Assembly: GCA_025667525.1 (NCBI GenBank)
Contig: CM046878.1
Coordinates: forward strand, 95,929,237 to 95,993,236
DNA: 64,000 nucleotides
Source: Glebionis coronaria
Taxonomy: Eukaryota; Streptophyta; Magnoliopsida; Asterales; Asteraceae
Reading direction: 5' to 3'
A program made the translations under genes and the position numbers. Under the pieces are notes generated by a model. That model did no database searches and had not been told where the DNA came from. It worked only from the letters and a program-made list of their open reading frames with translations. This document shows positions 55,871 to 64,000 of this stretch, in pieces (the first letter of the stretch is position 1; each line of letters starts with the position of its first letter).

Positions 55871-58800
55871 TCAAACAAGCAAATTCTGTGTATAGCCACA
55901 ATCCCTTGTATCCTCGCAACGATGGGTATAGAAATTCTTCGACATTTCTTCTCTAACTTGGCGAAAGTATGCATTAGTTTCACCTACAACATTAGGGACT
56001 CTACCTTGAGTAAGGTTGTATATCAACCAACATGTTATTACCCCACAATCCATATAGTTTCCTTGTTGTGGTACTGGAAATTTGACCTCGTTGTAGGATA
56101 CTTTGAAATCATGTGGTCTACGTATGCGGTTTCTAAAATAACCTTGACGATACAAAAGGTCGTTCACCACAATTGACCATTCTGAAAAATGCTTCTGCAG
56201 GGCAACCTTTCGAGTATCGCAATGTAATGAGTCTAAGATCAACACCTGGTCAGTAATTAAATTAATTATAGCGGTTACCCAGTGACTACTACCGCAATTG
56301 ATTGGCATAAACACCTACAAATGTAAATCATTTTTATATACAATTGATTAGTAAAACGCATATCATTTATATCAAATACTATTAAATGTATGTTACCATG
56401 ATAACATATAAATGGAAATACTTACAGTTTGTACTTCATGCCACACTGGGTATGGACACGTCAAACCATTCAAAGTTCCTATCAAGAACCTATCAAATAA
56501 AAGATAAAAAACATTTGATCCAGGGTAATACGTTGCAGTCCCTGTTTTAGCAACTGTCCAATCAGCCCCACGCGGTCGACGCCTAACGATCAACTCAATC
56601 CAACAATTAATTTGCTGTTTCAACAAAAATAAAAATTTTATTTTCAATAGCTAGTAAATAAATTGTTAATACTTGAACACAAAAAAAAACTTACATCATC
56701 TGACAACCAACCAGCCATTACAGAACTACGCTTTGAAATGCTTATATTGGCAAGGTGAGGAACCAGTTCATACCAGAACGTATCCATAACAAGAAAACCC
56801 TTGACATGACAATCCAAGTATATATCTCCCGGGTTATCCATAAAATCCTCGTATGTTGCATACATTCCTCGCGTTACCTAAACATGGCAAACAAATAAAG
56901 AATCGATATGCATTAACATAACGATTTAAAAATATTTAGCTAAAAAAATACCTTAGCGGGATCTACATTCTCAAACGAAACAAATTCTTTTGTGGCTTGA
57001 CTTTGATTTTGAAGCTGAAAACAATATTCGCCGTTCTCTTCATCACCAAGATTAAAGGTTGTAATGTTATCGAACACACTCTTATTTTTTGACTTTCCAC
57101 CACGTTTTCCAGGACCTAATTTGGTTGTGGGCGGAAGAGATGTAAATGGACTCATTTTTTGTGGTCCTGGACGACGTGCTCTTCTTTCACGGTCTATCAT
57201 TTCCTGACAATTATTTACAATTTAACAAATTTTAAATTAAACATTTTACATTATTAACTTGTATAAATAATATAATAATACTAATGGTTTACTTACTGGG
57301 TGTATGTCACGAATATCACGATGTTGTGAAGAGCTACCCTCAAATGTTCGATCAACCTTAGACCATCGACCAAAACCCTCGTGGGGCATCGGATTATTCA
57401 TTTCATACATACTATGACTTGAGGATGGCTTAGCAGGCTGCCCGAACGAAACGTTTGGAGTCACTTTATTAGACGGCGTATATGGCGACGGAATTCGAAT
57501 ATCATCAAAGAAGTGGCTACCAACGGGGGTAAAATTACCTAAACCATGTTGTTGTTGGTCCTAACATAGAATATATTCGAAGTAATTTTTAATTAACATA
57601 AAAGTAAAAGTAACATGACACTTATATTAAAAAATACAAATTACCTCAATGTTAACAAAACCACTATATTGAGTACCATTAAACTCATTTCCGAACCCAC
57701 CAAAATCAGATTCATTAACGACATTTTTATTTGGTGAGACTTGGCGACAACCCTGTATGCCTGCATTAAAATAGTTGGAATAATTATACGTCAAGTTTTC
57801 GATGATAGACATTTACGTACATCATGTTAACCATTTACCATAATTTTTGCATTCAATTCTTGAATAATTCGATCCTTTTCCATCATAACTAAGTAAACGT
57901 CTGATGGTACATCATCACGACTATATCGGTTATCAAACTCAGGTATTTGGGGCGGTTGATGAATCTCATTATTGAAATATCTAAGGCTATCAATCCACCA
58001 GTCTGTCGACATCTCAACTTCGTCGGGAAACAACCTTTCATTTGGTATAACACCCTTGCGAAATATTATAAGATTAATTAAACACATATACAAATTATGA
58101 AATACATTATTGCCAAATAGGAATGTCTAAGTTTCGTAGAACTCACCTCAATTAAAGTAGGAATTCGTCTACGAAAAAACTTTTTTTCTCGAAACCACCG
58201 GATTGATCGGGGATAACCATCAAGCCGTGTGAAATATTCCGCCGCTTTAACGCTATAATTCTCCAACATCCAAGCCTGAAAATAAATGGTTTTCAAATTA
58301 TACACGTAGTATATTTTAGTTACAAAAAACACAACATATTACATACCTTGAAAGCCCATGTAAAACCCATTAATTGATACTTGGGTGGTTCATCGTCTTG
58401 GTCTCTGCCTACATTCGCGTGGTGGTGTTCGGCACGTACGTATACGGCATTCCTTAACTGATTATACAATGTGGACCAAACATACGAACCCCACGGATAC
58501 AAGTTCCATGCATCTAAATTTTCAACTAACCTAAAACACCATTCTGGAACAACGTAACTAGACTCATGCCCAAGTAGCACCAACTCTAACACAGCTATCA
58601 ACGCAATCCGTACAGCATCATAATCATTTAGGTTTTCAAATGCATCGCTTTTAACAAATCTATATAAATCCCTAACGAGTATATGACGAGTATCATAAGC
58701 TGATGAAAAAACACGTCTCCTAAAAGGCATTGGCCCCTTTAAATAACTACCATTAAACTGTACACCAAATTTTAAACTGGTCATTAAACAAAATTCTTCC

Positions 58801-59151
58801 CTGCCAAATTTTATAATATGACCACCAACATCATAACATAACGGAACATTTTCTGTCTCTTCTTCTACAAAATCCGTTTGACAACAAGCAAGGAAATGTA
58901 TTAAAAGACCAGTCTCTATGCATTCTGGCAAATTCCACAACCAACCAAAACATGATTGCCTAAACAAACGTTCTTTTGGTGTGTTTGTAAATATTTCTCT
59001 GAAAAACGGTAACAAGGATAACTTGCTTCTACACGTCAACGTAACACTATAATCCTAAAATTTTACAATAAAAACATATCAATAATGTATAACAAATAAA
59101 CATAAAAATTTAATAACGAAATTAAAAAATCATTAAATAACATACCGCCAT
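55871..59151 (-). CDS. DUF1985 / Ulp1-like cysteine protease gene, ten exons (MULE cargo)
   Basis: Exons read on the minus strand: 59151-59146 (Met-Ala), 59054-58347, 58275-58147, 58054-~57832, 57760-57645, 57560-57297, 57203-56952, 56877-56695, 56614-56426 and 56314-55871. Nearly all have canonical GT-AG sites; the donor of the fourth is uncertain (57832 or 57839). Exon 2 encodes a DUF1985 domain (GGHIIKFGREEFCLMTSLKFG). The last exons encode a C48/Ulp1-type peptidase with His in GSSHWVTA, Asp in LILDSL, Gln in VPQQGNYMDCG and the nucleophilic Cys in DCGV. Such DUF1985-Ulp1 genes are known passengers of plant MULEs (Kaonashi type). Predicted to cleave SUMO or a related modifier. No stop or frameshift found. 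A TATA-like sequence lies at 59225-59232. Confidence 0.82.
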
Positions 59152-59209
59152 AAAGTAGAATGAACAAAAAACCACCAACTGCTATTGACTCTAGCTGCTC
59201 CGCTATATT

Positions 59210-59490
59210 TAAATATGCTCGGGAGTATATAAAAGAGATTATGATTTAAACATAACCGAGTTACTAAAAACTTCCATTTTTAATAAAACTCGGGTTTTTG
59301 GTATTGAGAGATTGTGGATTTGGCATAACCTAACTGCTAAAAAATTTGATTTTTAATAAAACTCGGGTGAAAGGTTTTGAGATATTATTTGAAAGGCTTT
59401 TGGTAGTAGGTATCAAATGAAGCTCGGGTGAGTAGGAATTATATAAAATGAAGCTCGGGTTACACAACCCCCGATCATCAAATTGTCAGA
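59210..59490. promoter_or_regulatory. Repeated CTCGGG boxes upstream of the Ulp1-like gene
   Basis: CTCGGG occurs at about 59218, 59288, 59363, 59422 and 59452, mostly preceded by AAAA or GAAG. The first copy, TCGGGAGTATATAAAAGAGA, matches the transposase upstream module at 51310. The innermost copy lies in the weakly conserved extension of the right terminal repeat. Confidence 0.65.
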
Positions 59491-59528
59491 ATATTATTTC
59501 AGACGGGGGCCCACCATTAACAGCCCAA

Positions 59529-59726
59529 GGCTGACACAAACAGTCGCTGCCCCCTTCGATGAAAACGAGTGTTTTTTTTTATTTACACGAATGGTAGCGT
59601 GACACGTGGCCAAAAGTTGCTCGTCTTTCCTTTCACCCGAGCATGAAGGCCATTTTGGAAAACCCACTTGTTCATGGCCTCTGCAAGAAAACAACAGCCA
59701 TTAATGGCCCTGTGCGTAAATTTTGC
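59529..59726 (-). repeat. Right terminal inverted repeat of the MULE
   Basis: Reverse complement starts GCAAAATTTACGCACAGGG and matches 22066-22265 at about 90% by eye. Weaker similarity extends inward to about 59445. Confidence 0.9.
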
Positions 59727-59735
59727 TTTTAACTT
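59727..59735. other. Right target-site duplication of the MULE
   Basis: TTTTAACTT, one mismatch to 22057-22065. Confidence 0.75.
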
Positions 59736-60549
59736 TTGACTAAAAATAAAACTACTGTAAAAAATTGCCCACTAACTTTCATATTTTATGTATGTTTCAA
59801 GTGTGTGGGCTCCACACATTCTTTTTCATCCAATAAGAACAATAGTGTACCACCATCCCTTTTATTGATAAAGTTCGTCTTCTTCATCAACTCCGGCAAT
59901 TTTGGCCGGATTTAATGAATATGTTTATCTTTTTTTCTTCTCTTTCTTTGTTCTGTTAAGTTCTAAGGTGGTTCCTCAAAGAATTCTAAGGTAAGTCCTT
60001 AAATAATTTACATATCACTTTTAATACAAATCAATTTCTAAGGTGGTTCCCGGGCACCACCTACGAATGCTGTAGGTCGCCTCTGGTGAGTTTTATTTGT
60101 ATAGGAAACCCACGCGTGAGGTTTGGGTAGTTTTTAGGTGAGATTTATGGTGAACCCACGCGTGAATTTTGCCATGTAGACCCAACTCGTGGGTTTTTTG
60201 CTCCACTCTTCCAACCTAAAGTAGGTGATTTAAGTTGTGATGAAATTTAGATTTTATGTAAGATTTATTAAATGATGTGAGAGAAAAAATAATAATTTTT
60301 TATAATATATTAATTATTTTATAAAAAATATTATACACATATTTTTTATTAGGTCCTACTCAAATAACATAAATCTAACATAAAGCCATTTTTCTGGTGA
60401 GATTGAGTTTTAAAGATTAATTTTTTTCTTTAGATTTAAACTAAACATGAGTTTTTTGATTTTTCAAATCTAAAAACCACTTAAAGGTAAGAAACCAAAA
60501 ACACTTTTATAATATAGTTCTTTGTCTTTCAATTCATATCACCCATCTA
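59736..60549. other. Intergenic DNA; nothing coding
   Basis: Contains the word CTAAGGTGGTTC twice (about 59966 and 60040), also seen at 21428, and AACCCACGCGTGA twice (60108 and 60153). These look like pieces of small repeats without definable ends. Confidence 0.5.
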
Positions 60550-60926
60550 CAGAGACGGAGCAAGGAATTTGGGCTCGATTTTTTTTCCGATAGTAATATA
60601 GCACTGTAGTTTTTATTTAAAAAAGATCCCACTATTTCAATTCAAACACAACTCAAAATAAACTCCAGGGATTAAAATGAAACTTTTGTAAAAGGTATAA
60701 ACTTCAGGGATTAAAATGAAACTTTTATAAAAATATAAAATGCAGACAATTATATATTCTTGTTTTATGGTCATCTTCTTCACTTAACTCTCTTATCCAT
60801 TGAAAAATAGTAAATTGCTATCAAAATTGCTTCTTTTCTTTCTTTTTCTCACCATTTCATCAGGTAATTTCGTCATTGTTGGGGGTGGCACAACGCCCTC
60901 TGGCCCCCCTACTGTCTCCGTCGCTG
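60550..60926. mobile_element. hAT-type non-autonomous element, 377 bp
   Basis: Ends CAGAGACGGAG and CTCCGTCGCTG (inverted, one mismatch), flanked by a perfect 8-bp duplication CCCATCTA (60542-60549 and 60927-60934). An internal direct repeat TCAGGGATTAAAATGAAACTT / CCAGGGATTAAAATGAAAC occurs near 60665 and 60700. No gene; the signal-peptide-like frame at 60800 starts with TTG and is not supported. Confidence 0.88.
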
Positions 60927-61224
60927 CCCATCTATATATTTTCTTTTCGTTATACTCAATCACATTACACCTTATCATTTAACCATATGACATATCTCAA
61001 CAATTAAAATTACAATTCATCCACATTACAATTCATTTCATAAATTACAATTACATCAAAATCAACAAATAAACGGCTCTTAACATTTAACTCATTTCCC
61101 AACAAAGTATTTTGAAAGGAGGGTGTGGGACCCATAACATATTAAGAGGGTTTTAGTTATGAGTCATGATCCCTTGCAAATGGATATAAACTAGAAAGTT
61201 TAAAAAGTAAGTTGCACCATTAGA

Positions 61225-62259
61225 TAGGGATGAGTAAAAGAACCAAAGAATCGGATCGGAACCAAGAACTGGATTGGAACCACGAAGAACCAAACCGGAA
61301 CTAGAATCGTAGGTTCCAGTTCAATTCTTATTTTTGAGATTTTTTGGTTCTCGGTTCAGTTCGGTTCGGTTCCACCGGTTCTCGGTTCCACAACCAATTA
61401 CCCAATAATTATAAAAATATTGTAATTTTTTTATATACAGACCTAACATCATAAGTAATATAAAAAACGAAACTAACCAACTTCCAAAAAACTCTAACCA
61501 AACACCCTAAACTCTAATCTTAATTCATTGAAACATAAACAACTATCGCCATATCAAATTAATGGAACTATGTTTTATGTAGTTTTTTTATTTACATTCA
61601 ATGTATGTTTTCTTAGTATTACTGAAATATGTATGCCTTAGTACAAAATTTTCAATCAGTAGATTTGTATAATTTAAAAATTGGTTAGTACGTTATAATT
61701 GTTGATCTGGTAGGTTCAATAATTCTGAATAATTTGTGATTTCTTTGATTTGATTTTGTAACATGAAGGTTTCAATAATATGACTAGGCATGCAAAATAT
61801 ATTCTTTTTGTAACCATAATGTTAAATGATTAATAATCTAACATATTTATTTTGTATTGTTTTTTAAGACGATATAAATTCAATAGATATTGGGCTTGAT
61901 AACATTGATTCAGATTTGAGTAAAAGAAACGTAGCGAATCTGTGAAACTATAAAATGTTTATTTATTTGAGCTTATATTTTAGTTGTTAAATGTTATTGC
62001 CTTTAATGTAAATTGTTATAAATAGTTAAAATAATTAATTTTTGTTTGCTTTTTGTTGACGTAATTCAATAGTTAATAAGTTTTTTATTTTCTTTAAGAA
62101 AATTGATTCTTTTACGGGTAGAACCAAAGAATCGAAACCGGAACTGGAACGAGAACCAAAACCAAAAAATAAATTTTGTTCGGTTCTCGGTTCTTACTTT
62201 TCTCAAAATTTTGGTTCTTGGTTTCATCAATTCCGATTTCAGACCCACGCTCATCCCTA
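61225..62259. mobile_element. hAT-type non-autonomous element, 1035 bp, with GGTTC subterminal repeats
   Basis: Terminal inverted repeats TAGGGATGAG and CTCATCCCTA, flanked by a perfect 8-bp duplication CCATTAGA (61217-61224 and 62260-62267). Both ends carry many GAACC/GGTTC/CGGTTC words (61240-61395 and 62110-62220) in inverted arrangement, as expected for transposase-binding subterminal repeats of hAT elements. The centre is AT-rich and non-coding. Confidence 0.9.
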
Positions 62260-62267
62260 CCATTAGA

Positions 62268-63355
62268 TCATCAGAACATTATATACAACGATGATATTCA
62301 ATGGTCGCCTTTTTTCAATTGGCCAAGGACATTTGATCATTTGACACGTTATTATAATTCACCCTTAAACTTTAAAGGCACAAAACTTTTAAAAGAAATT
62401 TTTACATAAAACTGATTTTATCATATTTTTAAAAATGTAATTATCTTTAATTTAATATGTATATTAATATATAATTTACAACTTTTTTTCATGTATATTA
62501 ATATATAAATTACAACTTTTTTTCCAATTTTTAAAGGTGATTATTGATTTCGGTAAAATTTTCGGCATTTTCGACTATAGTTTCGTTTAGTTTAAATATC
62601 AAATTATAGAAAATTTAAAACACGAAATTTGTAGCGGATTGATATACTATACCCAAAAATTTAAATTACTCAAATTTAATGATATTCGAGTAAGATTTGA
62701 CACGTTGATGTTGACGTTCTAATAACAAGAAATGTATCATATAGTATATCACCTCTAAATCTCAAATAACTAAAAATGTATAATAGCATACCAATTAATG
62801 TAGTTAAATTATCCTCCTTATTATAGAGGAGAATTACAGTTCCTAATAAATAGTGATTTCCCTCACACACTTATTAAACAACGCTTTTTTCTTTCCCTCA
62901 CAAACTCTACACACACATATCACACACCATCCCCTGCACACGTCCCGTTTTGATCGATCCGTTCTTCATTAATCACTGCTTTCTTGATCCCTTCATTAAT
63001 GGTAGTGGCTACAGGAATTTTCCCCTTAAAATTTCCCCTTTTAATAGTAGTGGCTACATGAATTTGTCATTCAATTATTTGCGCTTTTCTCTCCCTCTCT
63101 CTCTAAAAAAGAGATCTGATCTCTCTTGATCTGATAGGGTTATCATGAGTTTGATCTAATCAGTTTGATCTAAACTTTGATCAAACAAAGGGTGGATGAT
63201 TTAATTTTGGATCCAATAACTCAACATGTAGGTAATTATTTCATTGGCATGTGATCATTTGTGGTGTTTTTTGTTTTTAGCTATGTTTTGTTTTTCCATA
63301 AAATTCTTATCTTGATGATTATAGGTTTCCCATGTTAAGGTTATGTGGGTGTGGT
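62268..63355. other. Intergenic DNA; nothing coding
   Basis: AT-rich. It includes a direct duplication around TATATTAATATATAA...TTACAACTTTTTTTC (62458-62522) and a CT-rich tract near 63090. Duplicated TTAATGGTAGTGGCTACA / TTAATAGTAGTGGCTACA words (about 62997 and 63041) are noted. No gene found. Confidence 0.5.
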
Positions 63356-63364
63356 TTATTTTTA

Positions 63365-63545
63365 CAAAAATGCTAATTCTTCCTACATAATCTTCCTACA
63401 AATCCTCCTACACACAGGATCCTGACATGTGGCAGAACTGACGGTTTGGATCTGGAGAGATAATGAGTGAAAAAAATGTATATTTTATGAATGTGTGTGT
63501 AGGAGGATATGTAGGATGATTTTGTAGGAGGATTTAGCAATGCTC
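63365..63545. mobile_element. Mutator-type MITE, 181 bp
   Basis: About 50-bp inverted arms built of the tandem word TCCTCCTACA/TCTTCCTACA, outer ends CAAAAATGCTAA and TTAGCAATGCTC, flanked by a perfect 9-bp duplication TTATTTTTA (63356-63364 and 63546-63554). A 9-bp duplication and long TIRs point to Mutator. Non-coding. Confidence 0.85.
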
Positions 63546-63554
63546 TTATTTTTA

Positions 63555-64000
63555 TGATGTTTAATGATTATGATGTTTACTAGAATTTGTTTGCAGCCAT
63601 GGCAGCTTTACTTTTGGGGTTTATGTGTGATCATGAATTTTAACTTGATTATGAATTTTAGTTTGATTGGTTTATGATGTTTAGTATGCCATGATTCTGC
63701 CAGACCCCTCTTCGTTGCTGTCGACCTATTCGTTGCCGCTATTCATGGTTGTCGACCGGTAGGTGGCGTTGTTTATTTCGTTTCGATAGGAACATGTTAT
63801 AAAGAGTTGAGGATTGTTTGGTGTGTGGGATTGATAATATGAGAGGGATGACAGCGATGTTAGGGTGTGGGCTTTAACAATTGAAATGTGACTACGTTCC
63901 TGTTTAACCCACCATCATCTCATGCGGTTTGAGTTTGGCCTGATTTAAATATGACAGGAAGATGTCGACTGATATTTGCCTTGGCGTCTTTCGTGTTCCG
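63555..64000. other. Intergenic DNA with a GTTGCCGC module
   Basis: No gene. 63701-63775 (TCTTCGTTGCTGTCGACC, TTCGTTGCCGCTATTCATGG, GGTGGCGTTG) resembles the modules at 13285 and 14211, so the window edge probably enters another copy of that unclassified repeat. Confidence 0.45.

Larger units (their letters stand above)
22066..59726 (-). mobile_element. Giant cargo-carrying Mutator-like element (37.7 kb, ~15 kb before nested insertions)
   Basis: Bounded by long inverted repeats that start GCRAAATTTACGCACAGGG and by a 9-bp target duplication with one mismatch. Subtracting the 22.6-kb copia/gypsy nest and its 5-bp duplication leaves about 15,055 bp. Contents from left to right: small helical protein, two PB1-like-domain proteins, MURA-type transposase, F-box gene, F-box pseudogene, HROB-like OB-fold protein, and DUF1985/Ulp1-like protease. 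All are on the minus strand except the F-box pseudogene. Transposase, Ulp1-like proteases and captured host genes are known MULE content; this combination, with repeated promoter modules, is not one I recognise. The transposase is dead here, so movement would need a partner element. Confidence 0.88.

Noticed and set aside
60800..60982. 60-codon ORF with a signal-peptide-like start
   Set aside because: It begins with TTG, not ATG, and lies inside the hAT element at 60550-60926.
1..64000. HSE-type heat-shock elements in the GAAnTTCnGAA minisatellite
   Set aside because: The GAA/TTC blocks are spaced by one base, not the two bases of true heat-shock elements.
1..64000. tRNA or rRNA genes
   Set aside because: Only tRNA-complementary primer sites of retroelements were found (28422 and 37331); no cloverleaf-like or rRNA sequence was recognised.

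Overview
The window is nuclear DNA of a flowering plant. It is AT-rich, has plant-type GT-AG introns and TATA boxes, and is almost entirely transposable elements. The LTR-retrotransposon proteins (an Athila/Tat-type gag-pol with a CGGPH zinc knuckle, and Sirevirus-type Ty1/copia elements with an extra 3' ORF) resemble those common in Asteraceae. That family assignment rests on recalled protein motifs and is an inference. I see no ordinary host gene, rRNA or tRNA gene.

Layout. 1-7706 is the 3' part of a Sirevirus-like Ty1/copia element: a minisatellite, a 1319-codon extra ORF, a repeat-rich 3' region, a polypurine tract and a 330-bp LTR. 7707-22065 is non-coding DNA packed with small DNA transposons: a hAT MITE, a Helitron (16249-18790) that has captured five exons of a DEAH-box RNA helicase, a ~1.1-kb foldback element, and a Stowaway MITE inside an older AT-rich MITE. 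22066-59726 is one very large Mutator-like element (MULE). It has ~200-bp terminal inverted repeats about 90% identical and a 9-bp target duplication with one mismatch. 59736-64000 holds two hAT elements and a Mutator-type MITE with clear target duplications.

The MULE is the main discovery. Without later insertions it is about 15 kb. It carries, mostly on the minus strand, a small helical protein, two proteins built of PB1-like domains, a MURA-type transposase, two F-box genes (one intact, one dead), an HROB-like OB-fold protein and a ten-exon DUF1985/Ulp1-like cysteine protease gene with its catalytic residues. A repeated sequence module (TCGGGA box, usually with a CAGTGACT...GTCAG core) lies upstream of most of these genes, which suggests co-ordinated expression. 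The transposase is broken by a TAG codon, a homopolymer frameshift and a 22.6-kb insertion.

That insertion is nested: a Ty1/copia element (27955-50555, TSD TCTTT) in the first transposase exon, itself split in gag by an Athila/Tat-type Ty3/gypsy element (28651-39092, TSD TGGAT). LTR pairs differ at about 3 of 465 and 8 of 1759 positions, so both insertions are recent and in the expected order. The gypsy element is a deletion derivative whose primer-binding site runs directly into mid-gag coding sequence. The copia element has a possible 52-nt intron between gag and pol, and a 3' ORF interrupted by four in-frame TAG codons.
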